A DNA stretch of 64,000 nt from Earliella scabrosa (GCA_022605405.1 JABYQQ010000003.1:2604001-2668000); one strand, 5' to 3'; shown: positions 9,518-21,690, counted from the first letter of the stretch. Numbers and translations are program-made. The notes: generated by a model not told the origin, from the letters alone.

Positions 9518-11592
9518 TCACCTTGCTACCGTTGTAGTTAGGCGTGATGTACAGATCCAGGTATAGTAGAGCAGAGGCGCGAAGGGAATGACGTCGGGGG
9601 GCCAGTGTTTCGCCAGTCGTTGTTGCCGGAATTCCACCGAGAGTCTCTCGCACATTGCTAGAGATTGGGGACTAATGAAGTCGCAAGCGATCTTGATGCA
9701 GTTGGCCTGGTTCGAGACCTAGAACACTTGTTACATAACAGAGGACGCAGGATAAAACTTGTCAATACCTGGTGAGCGCATCCGGCAGGGATGAATACGG
9801 CATCTCCTACGTACTGGCGAATCGTGTATGGACGGACAGAATGATGATCTTTCAGGTCACAAAGCATTCTAGGAGTGAGGTACGTTTGCTGATTGTGTAT
9901 GGGATCGCCAACTGCGTTATTGCACTTTTGAGAATGTTGCCGTAGATAAGCCCGTATACGGACACTATCTTCTGGAGCGAAGATGTGCCATAGAGCGTAA
10001 CCTGGCAAGCCTTCCGGAGTTTTGGAGGCATACGTCAAGATGTTGACAGCGTCAGAAAGATCAAGGTGGAGTCGTGTTGAACCTGCATGATCTTCGTCCA
10101 GAATAGAGCCCAACGCTATGTACAGCTTGGGGCCTTCATCCTCCAGTCAAACAACCATCTAACGTAGTGAAGATAGCATGGTACATACCAAGATCGGGTA
10201 CAACGGAATTCTCGGGAAAATGGGCTGCGATGTTCATAGTCCCTATTGGTGTTGTATAAGCTGGCATCGGAACGACGCGCTCGAACTCCTCTTGAAGCTG
10301 GGGAAACATCTCGCAGAAGCGATCCTGGGGAGGCCAGTCCTGGGAGATGGTCGGCAAGATCTCCACGGCTGAAACGGAGGTCTCACCTTTAGTTTGAATG
10401 AACCGGGCGAGGGACCGCTCGTCTGTCGGAACAGCGTGTAGAAGTCCGCGATTGTTCGCACGGACACATCTCCAGTCTCGCAGTCCTCCACTTCGCAGGG
10501 AGTCTCTCCAAACTGTTCCACAAAAAACTCGGGAGTCCAACGGAGTTGGAAGGATTCTTGCAAACCCTTGATGACTAGAGGCTTACGGGCCCACCATAGT
10601 TGAGAGAAGGTCTCTTGGCTCAGATCGGCCTTCGGAACTGAAGGACTTGAACTTGCTCGCGAGATAGGGCTTTCCCTGGGAATTGTGTGAGTGTGTGGAG
10701 ACACATGAGGATAGAGGCAAGAGCTGATGGGCCGTTTGTAGACACGTACTGGTCGATTGCCTCCATGTCAGCGACAAGCGGTACCAACTCCTCCCTCGTG
10801 AAACGAGTCAACCGGATCATGTCGCTGTCGCCATGACATGTACTCTGTTACCAGGAATTAGAGCTGATCGTTTGTCTTAACGATGAGAACATACCTCCAT
10901 CTCCACGCAAGTACTACAATACTCCTTTCCGCAGACCCCGCAGAACAAGCTCTTGGAGAAAATCCCCGTGCCACACTTATCTGCAGATCCCTGTCAAGGA
11001 ACGGGATGGTTGACATCGGATAGAGACAAACCACAAAGAACCTTTGTGGACACCTCCATATGTCTCAATATTGGTGTTCCTTCCTCATAACCCTTGATCT
11101 CATCCTTCAGAATTGGTAGGAGATGGGCCGCCACGATGCGCTGCAATGTTGTGAGCTCTTCCAGTATATTTAGTGGACTCCCTGGCTCACCCTTTTGAGC
11201 AAGACGTCCTCCGTTGTGTGCTTGTCCGAGTAAACCTCGCGTAAAAGCATTCGCTCCCTGGGCAGTTCATCTTCGAATGTGTATGACAATTCCTGCCGGT
11301 CGTCGAGGTGGACACGACGAAAGTCTGCCAAATCATTGAATCAGTCGAAACTAAACTTCGTATACGTATATTCACCTTTGAACAAACAGACCTCCGAAGT
11401 GGAGAAAGGTGTCTGTGTAGTGGCCTGGGTGGGCGATCGCCGGCACCAGGTACAGTGCCCAACTTTGAGTGTGGGTTGTTCTAGCTCCTTTCTGATCCTG
11501 CTCTGGATCGTCTTGCATGTGACATTTTGCTTCCAAGTCAGCATCTTGTATGTCGTGGGCTCGATATCTTCGAGGTTAAGCAGCGTCATCAT
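9518..11592 (-). CDS. JmjC-domain histone lysine demethylase, KDM3/JMJD1-like
   Basis: Predicted Fe(II)/2-oxoglutarate-dependent histone demethylase, nuclear, probably removing H3K9 methyl groups by family analogy. ATG at 11592; about ten exons joined by short introns, all in frame when the 47-nt intron before DWPPQDRF is removed. From the N-terminus: a CTWC-containing segment; a Cys-rich finger (CGTG, CGVCGKEYCSTC; about 10920-10985) like the KDM3 zinc finger; a conserved TRFTREEL segment; then the JmjC fold. Iron ligands are seen as HLD in LHLDLSDAVN (about 10050) and the distal His in GDAVFIPAGCAHQV (about 9780-9815). The model ends at a TGA at 9518-9520 after LLYYTW. An alternative last part in another frame extends to 9120 (separate entry), so the C-terminus is uncertain. 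It is not a TET/JBP gene, the class often found near KDZ elements. Confidence 0.85.
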
Positions 11593-14500
11593 GACGCGTC
11601 CGGGCCCTGAGCCACGAGGCGCCGGTCTGCCAGCGTCCGGGAGCCTCGCGCCGACCCGGTGGACCCTAGCGCCTCATAAGTATAGCTTCCTTCCAGTGGC
11701 TTCGGGCCGCGTGCACGTTGACTTGACATAAGCTCTACACTCATACAACTGTAGTCTACTAGCACTGACGTTGAGCGCAGGCGAGAAGGCATGAAATGCA
11801 GAGCCCTCCAACTAGATCATTCCCCGCCGGGGACACGATGTGACCGCGGTGCGAGAGAGGGCGGGCTGTCCTTGTCCTTACCACCACGCTATACCTGTAT
11901 CGACCCATTACTAACTTCGAGTCTCGCCATGGCGCGACCCGCTCATCTTCTATCACGGTGGCGCCACCCCGAACCAGACCCCCTTGAAGTTCCCGTCGTG
12001 AGCGTCGTTGTGAGCCGCCTCCGCTGAGTCTGCGACGACCGGATACGGGTCACACCGGGTGTTCTGTCAGGAGGGGAAGCGGGTGTGTGCACGAGCAGTG
12101 GAGAGAGAGGAGGATCCACATAGCTGGGGCTCGCGTAGGGAAATGGAAGGTCGAGCGGTTGAGGGTACGGTCTGTGATGACAAGTGATGAGCTTCGTGTG
12201 TACAGATGAGTAAACAGCCAGAGGTGTACTGGGCAGCCGAGCTATTGCAGCCCAGACCCCGTGCATCGGTCAAGACGGCATGTAGATATGAACGAGGGTC
12301 AACACGGCGGAGAATCCAAATCGCTCGGGGCGCCGCGAGGTCCAACTCGGTCTCGAACGTGGGCGAGAATAACGAGCATCGTGCACCCAGTCGCGTAAGA
12401 GAGACGATCGGCCGAGGACATTAACGGACAGAGGGCGCGCTGGTCGAGATGGATGGAGTATGGTTGGAGCAACGAACCGCGATGCAGGATGTGCCGGCAG
12501 GAGACAGGTATTCACGACCGACTCTCTTCATCTGAAGGGATTGTGATCCAATGGACATAGCGCCAGAATCAGCGGTCAATCGTTCGACATCTTGGGCCTG
12601 TTCCGATCGAGGTGTCGTCAGGAGCTTCATCAGCACACTCTCGCTTTCACACGCCCTAGGTGATAACGCACCTGGCCAGGACGGCGGATTGACCGCCTTC
12701 TTGGTCGTCTTCATGAAGCCTTCCCGACGCGGTGCTCGCCCTCAACATTGGGCCGACGACTTAATTCGCTGCTCGTCATCCCGTAACATAAGCAGCGCGT
12801 GGACGTTGCCTATGCGAGCTGCATCAATGGCCACCCGCGAAACAAGGCGCTGTAGAGACATACCGTCCCTGACGTGTCCGACGATGGTCGGACACGATCC
12901 CAACCGCCTGCAGGTCCTCCTTCGTGGCATGAACCGGGTACCGAGCCACGGCGGAAGCTCTGATCCCGGACGCGGCGACAGACGCCATAATTACAGGCAT
13001 AGATTTATGGATAGAGCACGGACGGCGGGAGGAAGGAAGTGAGAGCGCCAACGGATGCCGGAACAGGAGCTCCGAGGTCAGAGGCGCTGACGGACGTAGC
13101 AGCAACGGGGGGAGCGTCCAAGATAGAGGCACCGACGGACGCAGGAAGGACAGCGGAAGGACCGTCGCACCGACGGATGTTTCAACAATGGCTGGACTTG
13201 TGGAGTTGCCGATGGACGCAGGAATGAGGGCTGGAGCTTAGGTGGTGGCGTGTCCGATAGCGAGGGCGGGTGTAAGTAGTTCCAAGGGGTCAGGAGCCCA
13301 CAAAGGCGGGAACGACGGGGTGAGTTCCCAGTGTCGAAGCTGTGAGAACGACGGCTGCAGGTTTGCGGATGGGCTGAACGGCAACTAAGCCATAGCAGGC
13401 CCATCGACGATGTGCGGACCTTCGCTAGGTATATTCGACTAGACTGTAACGGCGCTGGCGGTGCTGAGAAGACAATCAGCACTCTCCAGGTGTACAACAA
13501 ACAGAGACACACCGTCGATTCAGACCATGGCATGCGCCGTCCACGCCGTCTTCAGTGGTAATCTCCTCAACCGTTCCAGATCTGAGCGGAAGACATGATG
13601 GAGTGAATGTCAACGAGCTAAGTAGTAGTACGCATACAGGGAGTACCTGAGTTTCTTCGCGGCCCTCGTCTTCGGCTCACCAGGCCCTACCCGGGTGTCC
13701 TTGTGGCGGCCTGAAGTGTGTTTCGACTTCCTTTCTCATCCTTGCAGACTTGCAGTTTGTCGACGCCAGTCGCAGTGCCACGATTGGACCATCTGAACTA
13801 CATCTAAGCTGAATCTAAGCTGAGCTGACCTAGCAGCGCCCAGCGCTCATGTCTCTTACACTTTGCACTCGCGTTGCTTTGCTGGGTCCTACTCTGTGAC
13901 TCATCTCCCTCGCTACTCTTCCTTGCTCATGCTCACATCACGCCCGCATGAGGTCGCCCCAGCAATGCCTATACGTTCGGCAGCCGTAGGAGGAGAGTAC
14001 TTACGGGAAGGAAGAAAAAGCTTAGAGAGGTGCGTCCTTCCGTTGACTCTCAGAAGGTCTCCGTGATGTCCTTCGGGCATCTGCCCTCGTTTTCGACCCC
14101 ATACTCTCTCCGTACGTCCTCCGGCTCCGTCCCGGAGGGAGTACGAGCACATGGCTACGCAAGGAAGACGTCGACACGCACCCATCTACCTCGAACAAGC
14201 CCGCAACGATCTGAGCTTGGACTCTGCTCGACGCAGACCCGTCGGCCTCGCACATCCTCCTTCGAGCCAAGCTCGTCTTCCGCAACATGGACGTCCGCCG
14301 GCCCTTGTCGACGTTGACACGCACCTCAACCAGGTACCTCGGTATCGTCCCCCCTGGCTAGAGGACCAACACTCGGTCGTGCACAACCCGGGCTCGATGA
14401 ACACGGCATGGGCAGGAAAACCCGATCTGTACACGCACGGTACGTACTGCGCGTTCAGTGGTTCCGTGCTTCCATATCAGGAGGCTGGTACACGTCGTCC

Positions 14501-15965
14501 ACTTGCTCCCTCACTAACGTCAACGTCCCAGCTACGTGCACGTACAGCATCCATGATTTACGCTCGACCCCCTCCTCGCACTCGCACTCGCACTCGCACT
14601 CGCCTCGACGTGATCGCGAGCTTGTCGCGTCCCAATCTGCGACAACCTTGATCTTGCGAGGCAGGAGCTCGCTGCGATCCAGGTGAGCCATACAACTTTC
14701 CAACCACGCTCGCCCTCACCTCTTCATACTTGCGATCTTCTCACCATCCTCCGTGCCTCCTCGCACGTTCTCCACGACCTGCCCTCGACGACATGCACAC
14801 CGACCTCCACGTCGGCCTCCTTAACTCCTCACCGTGCAGCTGCGATCGAGATCTTGTCGCCTCCACGCATACGTCATCCTCACACGCCGCTTGCATGTCC
14901 GACTCACACATGTCCGCTCTCGACCTCGACCTCGCTTCTTGCCTCTCCATCACGGCGAGACGCATCCTATGTTCAAGGGCTGGCGCTGGGAAATCAAGGA
15001 TCACTCCTTCTACTCGTATTTGCACGAGTTACGTTCATGCGTCTGTCCATAGCCCTCGGCGAGGCCATACTGCGGCGGCGGTTTCACCGGCGTCCCAGGT
15101 TCACGACGTCCCGAACGTTGATTCCACATGCTTAGGGCTTGCGGTTATCAACACAGCAAGTCGCTCTCTCGCTGGCTCGCGTGGCAGGGTACCCGCGTTG
15201 TTGGATGGTCCTCTTCCCCCTCCTGTGGGTACTAACTGACACAAGTAAGTCGGCCCGTTTTTCGCCTCCTCCCACATGGCGGTGACCCTCGTCTCTGCAG
15301 CCTACGGCTACATGCTTACCCGTCCTCGTTCACGCTCGTCATATTCTTCTACACGTCGCGGTACACTATCATCATATCATCCTCATCCAGTATGGCGCGA
15401 TCATGCGATCCACGCTGACATTTGCCATGACCTCCTTGGTCGCGTAACCAGTCATCACGCTCATCGCTCCTATCAGGAGCCGAGCGGGTGCGAACGAAGT
15501 GTACGCGGGCTACCTTGTCAATGAGGGAAGGGAGAGGAATCCGCATCGACGGTGTGCACGATGAAGGATGGCGGGTCATTACGTTCTCGGCTGATTTTCA
15601 GCCGCGCGAGCGAAAGGACTGGGCAACTCCGATGAGCTTGCGCGACCACTGCCGGGGCACGCGGACGTCTGACGGGAGATCAGTCGTATGTAGGGATGCT
15701 GTACTAGTCTTGAGAGAATGTTGTGAAGGAGAATACTTAGGTTCGCGCTCTTGGTGGGCAGCAGCGAAGAATCGCGCGAGTGTGCATGTCGATCGAGGCC
15801 TACACGAATGTCTTTTTGCTCATCCACGTTTGTGAAGACGATATAGACCCGGATTCTAACAACTGCGACATACACACAGGAGTAATTGAGATGAGCGCCA
15901 TCACGGCCATGATCTTGGACACTGTCGTACGAAGGAGCCAAAGAGACATATGCGGCGTCCGCACG
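11593..15965. other. 4.4 kb without a recognisable gene
   Basis: Many open frames of 60-170 codons overlap on both strands, none with a recognisable domain or a convincing exon chain. Composition is GC-rich with local low-complexity stretches, including degenerate repeats reading APTDAG on the plus strand (13040-13170). It may hold lineage-specific or decayed genes, long UTRs of the JmjC gene, or non-coding transcripts. I see nothing I can name. Confidence 0.5.
14575..14603. repeat. Hexanucleotide microsatellite (CTCGCA)n
   Basis: Four perfect CTCGCA units and a partial fifth. In one frame it reads as alternating Thr-Arg, in another as His-Ser, but no gene around it is supported. Confidence 0.85.
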
Positions 15966-16756
15966 TTACACCACGTCGGCAACCTCCAGCAACTCCTTGA
16001 GAACCCGCTGCCCCATCTAACTAGCCATTGAGCTGCAGCATCTAAACGGCGAAGGGCTGCGACTTACCTGCAATGTGTTGTTGCAGCGCGCCATGAGCTT
16101 CTCGTATTCGCATACAGTAGCACGGAGTCGTTCCACCGAAATCTCCGATCCGTCGGCCGTTGGCAACGTGCGTGGTGTCACCTTGACACGCCGAAATGCA
16201 TCCTGAGATTGGAAGACAGAAGGTTCAGGGACTGGTGAAAGAACGTGGATACGACGATCCAAACCTCGAGAGCATTGAAGAGCATGGTTTGCTCTTCTTC
16301 CGTTCTTTTGATCTCATCCTCAAGTCGTTCCTGGTCCACCAAACCTTGGGCAAGTCGACCAATCGAAACCTGATCACCCAACATGTTGTACCACATAGCA
16401 GTCTGAATATCGGCCGTGAAGTCGAGCTTGGCGACGGCGGCATCCCGCTGTGCAGCTAGCGAGAAGAGTTGCATAAATAGGGGAGCGGTGAAGTATTTGA
16501 AGAGCTCTACGTGGGGTTTGCGGTCATGGAGCGCGTCCTGGAGACACGACAGATGCTCCTAGGACCAAACGTCACGAGAAGAATGCGCTTCAAGCGTCTG
16601 CTCACTCACCGTCGTACAGATCGCGATAAAACAGTCCTTCCATTCCGCGTAGCTGACCTGAATGATCTCCTCGTTCTCGCGGAGCTTCTCCACTGCGCGG
16701 GCGATACGCCCTAACGGACGATCTACAGCGGCGTGACGCCGAGCGGGTCCAAACAT
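15966..16756 (-). CDS. Hypothetical helical protein, unrecognised
   Basis: Four exons with ordinary splice sites form one frame from ATG 16756 to TAA 15966-15968: an MFGPARRHAAVDRPLGRI start, an exon with SLAAQRDAAVAKLDFTADIQ, an exon after GTTTGG...CAG with DAFRRVKVTPRTLP, and a last short exon MGQRVLKELLEVADVV. The protein (about 205 residues) is rich in Glu, Arg, Leu and Ala and should be mostly alpha-helical. I do not recognise the family. The neighbouring upstream gene (16806-17251) is on the same strand only 50 bp away and has a similar helical composition, so both could be halves of a single gene joined by an intron I could not place. Confidence 0.6.
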
Positions 16757-16805
16757 CGCGCTTGGGGGGTGAGATTCGCGTAGTCTCGCCCTCTATAACA
16801 ATGAA

Positions 16806-17251
16806 TCAATGGTAGTTCCGACCCAGCTTGAAGCGCAGACCGACCTCCTCGTACAGATCGCACGCATCGTTACAGTGACGGATGGCATGTCTAACGAGTC
16901 TATCCAGATGCTGGAGGGGACCTTGGTTGCGCTCCTCGTCTTTGTACAAGAGATGAAGATGTTGCGCATCGTCACTCAGCGCCTGTTTGGTGTCGCGGCG
17001 GTATTTCTTGTTGAGGAAGAGTAGTCGGCGGGCAAACTTGTTATTCCACATAGCGATGGAATACGGGAGGTTGTAGTCGGCTTGAAACCTGTGCGGTATG
17101 CGTTAGCAGCTGAGAGGCGTTGCACACCGGTGGCGTACCTTCGAACGTCCTCGTCGGCCTGGTTTGCTGCCGCACGGACAGCATCGTCGATAGCCTCCGT
17201 TCGCTGTACAAACTGCTCAGCAGTCATAACAGGGATTGTAGAAGCCTCCAT
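16806..17251 (-). CDS. Hypothetical helical protein, unrecognised
   Basis: ATG at 17251 (MEASTIPVMTAEQFVQR). One 50-nt intron (GTACGC...CAG) removes the segment between VRR and FQADYNLPYSIAMWNNKF, and the frame stops at a TGA (16806-16808). About 131 residues, charged and helical, with a LLYKDEERN segment. No known domain. The short gap to the next minus-strand gene and the matching style suggest either one longer gene or a tandem pair. Function unknown. Confidence 0.6.
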
Positions 17252-17561
17252 TCTGTCGAGGTGGGCACCAGGTGGCGTACGACGGTAGAAAGGTTGGAGG
17301 AGGGAACAACGGTAGAGGTGCCACCCACGGTTATACGAGCAGGGATCACCCCGCATCGGACCGGTCAGATCGCCCTCGTCGGGCCGATCATGCCCCAGTC
17401 CATTGTCTTCCGGGTTCCCTGATGAATGTGGATGCCGGCATCGAGTGTACTGCGAGCCTGTAACTCGCGTCAAGATTTGCAGCCTCCAATGCGCGAGTAT
17501 AGCCCACCGGATGAAGGGATCAGATTAATCAATCACAAGTCCAACTACCTGGCTGTTGAAG

Positions 17562-18690
17562 TTACGCCACGAGCTCCAGCGACATAGTAGGACCGACGCG
17601 TCTCTCCGTATCTATCTCCTTGACTCCAGGATGGACAAGCCCTGCATCATGAAAAGCACACGTCCTCACGGTTTCTTTCGTTTCGCCTGCAGCAAAGGCC
17701 GCAACCGCCTTGTACCCTTCGAGCACGGGCGCCTCTCCGTCAGCGTGAAGTGCGAATTGATATCGAGTAACTGTCAAACGGTCGGTCAGTCTCGCCGTTC
17801 AGCAATAAGATTGAACGCGATGGTGTAGACGTGATAGAGACAGCACAGGTGACTTACAGCACAGGTTCTCGACGCACGCCAGAGACGGTCCCCACTGGAG
17901 GTCGCGCGCAAACCGGTTTACCTCGTACTCGAGCTTGCAGCTCACCGCCTTCATCGTGATGCCCACGAGGACCTCCATCGGCGTCAGAAGCATCTGTGGG
18001 GGAGCGTTCGGAGCGTTCGAACGGCAGGAAGGCCAATCAGACGGGCGCACCTGGAAGAGGAGAACCGTGGGCGTCTGCGCGGCGACCTCGGGTGGGAAGC
18101 CAGACGCTCGGAAGAAGAGTGGGGCATGTCGGAAGGCGGGGAAGGAGCGGGACAACGGTGAAAATATGCAGGTGAGAGACCGACAGCAGCTCAATCGAAT
18201 ACATATAGTACCCATGGCCAAGGTCGTACGCTGGGCAACGCGTTGGCGAGGCGTCAACAGGATAGAGCAGCGATATGGATGACGGTCGGGTAGAGAATCA
18301 CGATGAACATCTGGCAGATCAAGCTAGAGTGCGGGCAGTCTTAGTGCAAGATCGCACTGCGGCACAACGCTGAAGAAACCACGTACGGAGGCGCCATGAT
18401 CCAGGGTACGAAGCGGTCCCCTGCCGGACGACGAAGTCGACCAGCCCGCTCTTGATGTGATCCGTCACGAAGAGCTTCGGAATGGTCACGTTGCACCCGT
18501 GCCTCGCATGGAGAACGAAGGTCTGGTAGACCCAGACGGGGAGGGAGGGAACGCTCAAGAAGAACAGTGTGAATACGAAGGCGATAGATTGCACAAGCAC
18601 ATAGGACTCACGTCGTATGCAGGCCCAGGCCCGTAGCCAAGCTTGGAGACTATCCACCCTCCGGCCTTCCAAGACCAGATCCGTATTGAA
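17562..18690 (-). pseudogene. Decayed STE24-type CAAX prenyl protease
   Basis: Pieces of the STE24/ZMPSTE24 integral-membrane metalloprotease appear in the correct order but in different frames: KLGYGPGPAYD (about 18625-18660); a membrane segment VQSIAFVFTLFFLSVPSLP with YQTFVLHARHGCN and LFVTDHIKSG (about 18430-18600); RFVPWIMA; QMFIVILYPTVI; LGHGYYMY followed by SHLHIFTV; FPPEVAAQTPTVLLFQ; and LLTPMEVLVGITMKAVSC (about 17930-18000). The segment between YPTVI and the catalytic motif is missing. The catalytic HELGH is changed to YDLGH, so the zinc-binding His and catalytic Glu are lost. The last exon down to 17562 is not recognisably STE24. Intact STE24 proteins process farnesylated a-factor-type precursors in the ER membrane; this copy cannot. 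Confidence 0.75.
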
Positions 18691-18904
18691 GGGCCAATGA
18701 GTCTTGCACGACTATCGGAGCCTATGTCAAGTCATCCAGGTCAGCAACGGTGAGTCCGGCTGCTCCCAAGACACCACCTACAGTGTCAGTGACAGATGAG
18801 CAGGAATGCGTGTATAACGGCCAGGACTGGACATTGTCGTTAGCTTCAGATCGAAACGGAAACATGGGAGCATGGGACAGAGGGACAGGCTATCGAGCTA
18901 TGTC

Positions 18905-19495
18905 GTGCACGCCAGAGCTCCAAGGGAGGTAAACATCAGAGCTCCTGCTGACTCGTGCGCGAAGTATGACCCGCACGAGCGTGCGCGCCAGAGCTTCGAG
19001 GGAGGTGAAAACAGAGCTCCTGACGCACGGCATCGACGAGCTGCCCCATGCGCGAAGTATGACCCGCACGAGCATGCGCGCCAGAGCTTCGAGGGAGGTG
19101 AAAATCAGAGCTCCTGACGCACGGCATCGACGAGCTGCCCCATGCGCGAAGTATGACCCGCACGAGCATGCGCGCCAGAGCTTCGAGGGAGGTGAAAATC
19201 AGAGCTCCTGACGCACGGCATCGACGAGCTGCCCCATGCGCGAAGTATGACCCGCACGAGCGTGCGCGCCAGAGCTTCGAGGGAGGTGAAAACAGAGCTC
19301 CTGACGCACGGTATCGACGAGCTGCCCCATGCGCGAAGTATGACCCGCACGAGCGTGCGCGCCAGAGCTTCGAGGGAGGTGAAAACAGAGCTCCTGACGC
19401 ACGGTATCGACGAGCTGCCCCATGCGCGAAGTATGACCCGCACGAGCGTGCGCGCCAGAGCTTCGAGGGAGGTGAAAATCAGAGCTCCTGACACA
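18905..19495. repeat. Minisatellite of 93/94-bp units, about six copies
   Basis: The marker GAGCTCCTG recurs at 18939, 19014, 19108, 19202, 19295, 19388 and 19482: spacings of 75 (a shortened first unit), 94, 94, 93, 93 and 94. Units are nearly identical, each ending in GAGGGAGGTGAAAA with or without an extra T, which accounts for the 93/94 alternation. Because 94 is not a multiple of three, the reading frame shifts between units; the open frames over it are therefore not credible genes. Confidence 0.93.
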
Positions 19496-20700
19496 CGGCA
19501 TCGACGAGCTGTCGCGTGTCCCGTGCGCAAATTGCCAACAGCACGGTCGAGCGGATCGCACCCATCAAGCCGTCGTCCGTGCACGCAGAGACCCAGCCTT
19601 GAATGTGTAACCCTAGGCGACGCACCTCTGCAACCACATTCTGCGCCGAGGGCACCAGGAGGAGCGATTGAGACATGGATAGTCTTGGGATACCAAGGGA
19701 TACCGGCAGGACCACCTTCCAGGGATGCATTGAGCTTGTTGGATACCGAGGATGCGTTTCATGCACTCACCGATAGAGAGTACTTACTCCCATGGAATGA
19801 CCAGTGCTGGTGACACGGAGTGAGGTATGGTAGTTACATTCGGCCTATTGCGAGTAATAGTCGCTGCTGGCGGGAGAGTGGCGGTCTCGCTGGTATGGTC
19901 GGAGCGAAGGATTCGCCACGCACACACAAGAACGCCCATGTCTGATGCCTGCCCTGAACTGCTCGGCATCCTCCGAGCACATCAACTAATCATCCATCCC
20001 CCATTAACCAAATAGCAGAGTCGGTTCGTGTGTACGATCACATATAGTGTTTATTTTTTGTGCGGACGATGATTGAGTTGGCTCTCAAGGTGGAGACGGG
20101 AGCAAATAACGCACTGACGGACCAGAAGCTTTAGGCTCCGCCTTTGGGCGTCTACTAGTCTAATACTCTTCAACTGGCGTCCACCAGACGCTGCCTACAC
20201 CACACTCGTCACCGGTATGCACCCATGCGGCAGCCAACAGAGGAGGGGCCAACAGAGGAGGGGCCAACAGAGGAGGGGCCGCCTTCCCACGAAATGCACG
20301 CGGCCCCCGGAGGCAATTAATGTAAGCACCCAGTCAATTTTCCGTGTTTTCAACCGAAGAAGCTGTCATCTGGAGCATGTCGTTTGAGTGGCTCGATCGT
20401 CGGAATTATCAGACATGGGAAACTCGTCAGGAGCACGCGGGTCGCCGTGATAGTTCTACCGCCTTCGATGATGAGTCAAGTCCGCCCACATCAGAGCACA
20501 AGAGCAGAACTGGCGTGGAGCCAAAACAAGAATATTCATGCGCACTCTGAAATTACAGGCTGGCGTCGACTACGCGGAGAAATGATTGGTGCGGATCTCG
20601 TAGAAGGACAAACTGGTCCATTCCCATCGAATCCACATCCGGATCCGCAGTCTGTCGCAATGTATGAGCGTGTTCAGTCCGAAAGCGCGATGCACTATAC
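19496..20700. other. Intergenic interval
   Basis: I see no supported gene. It includes a perfect 15-bp tandem triplication (20234-20278). Confidence 0.45.
20234..20278. repeat. 15-bp tandem repeat, three perfect copies
   Basis: The unit CCAACAGAGGAGGGG is repeated head to tail three times without change. Confidence 0.95.
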
Positions 20701-21210
20701 TCACTCTCTCCGCTGTGCTTCGTCGAAGTTGCCATCGTCTGGTCTCTCAACCAGGAAACCCTCCCCAAGTGTCTGGCCTGGTTTCAAGAACAAGAAGCCC
20801 TTGCCCTCCGGGTCAAACACATAGGCGAATCCGATGTATGACAGCGTCTATACTATAGTTAGATCTAACACGACGTAAAAGATTGTATGGGCTTACCGAC
20901 ACGAACGAGTCAAAGGTGAAGTCATAATGCTTGAGACGAGCTTCATAGATGCTTTTCATGCTCTATTGCGCATCTGAGACAGTCACACTGAGAACCACCA
21001 AACGAGACTCACAATATAATGCGGCGTAGGCAGCCCAATGTACGCGGCCTCTCGCCGTTCACGGAGACGTATCGACAGGAGTGGAGGACCCATTGGACGA
21101 AGTGGTGCGTTGTGACGTTCCGCCGGGAAACGCGTAGCGCAATACTTATACCTTCGACCGCTGCCCTGAATGGGAGCGTGCGAGGTAGAAGGTGACTCAG
21201 TCTTCAACGC
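20701..21210 (-). CDS. Hypothetical protein, 3' exons of a small gene
   Basis: Three exons read in one frame: a part ending REAAYIGLPTPHYI; then after a 50-nt intron SMKSIYEARLKHYDFTFDSF; then after a second short intron TLSYIGFAYVFDPEGKGFLF through VERPDDGNFDEAQRRE to a TGA at 20701-20703. Splice signals are GTGAGT...TAG and GTAAGC...TAG. No ATG was found at the 5' end, so the start is uncertain or lost. The sequence looks like a globular domain, but I do not recognise the family. Confidence 0.55.
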
Positions 21211-21328
21211 AGATGCGACAGGGCCTTAATGGTGTTCTCGTGGTCCTACGGAGTTCATGCGCAGTAACCGAGAAGCGCATCCTTTGGCCCGATGGAGTAG
21301 GTACAGCGCCATGTTGGCAGCCCTCCTG

Positions 21329-21690
21329 TACCTCCTTCGCGTAATCAAGGACTGGACCTCAAGCATCTGACGCGGGGCACGAGGCCTTGCGTCGGGTGTG
21401 GAGCGCGTACGCGAGAGGAAAGGAAGCTGTTGACGGTGCGCGGGGGGTTACGGGTCCTGTCGAATGGCGAGCGATCATCGTCAGGGAGGGATGGTGCGAA
21501 GATACCTCCTTCGCGTAATCAAGGACTGGGACCTCAAGCATCTGACGCGGGGCACGAGGCCTTGCGTCGGGTGTGGAGCGCGTACGCGAGAGGAAAGGAA
21601 GCTGTTGACGGTGCGCGGGGGGGGGGTTACGGGTCCTGTCGAATGGCGAGCGATCATCGTCAGGGAGGGATGGTGCGAAGATACCCGTCT
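21329..21690. repeat. Tandem duplication, period about 174 bp
   Basis: A segment starting TACCTCCTTCGCGTAATCAA at 21329 recurs at 21503. Copies differ by an extra G in GGGACC and a lengthened G run (7 to about 10 G) in the second copy. The duplication ends near the GAAGATACC at about 21685. Confidence 0.9.

Noticed and set aside
9518..11592. TET/JBP dioxygenase associated with the KDZ element
   Set aside because: The motifs (HLD in LHLDLSDAVN, KDM3-type zinc finger) are those of a JmjC demethylase, not TET/JBP.
14022..14686. Several overlapping frames around 14.0-14.7 kb, one with 166 codons
   Set aside because: No domain, no consistent exon chain and a microsatellite inside; not enough to call a gene.
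18905..19495. Possible CRISPR array
   Set aside because: The repeats are contiguous 93/94-bp units without distinct spacers, and the genome is fungal.
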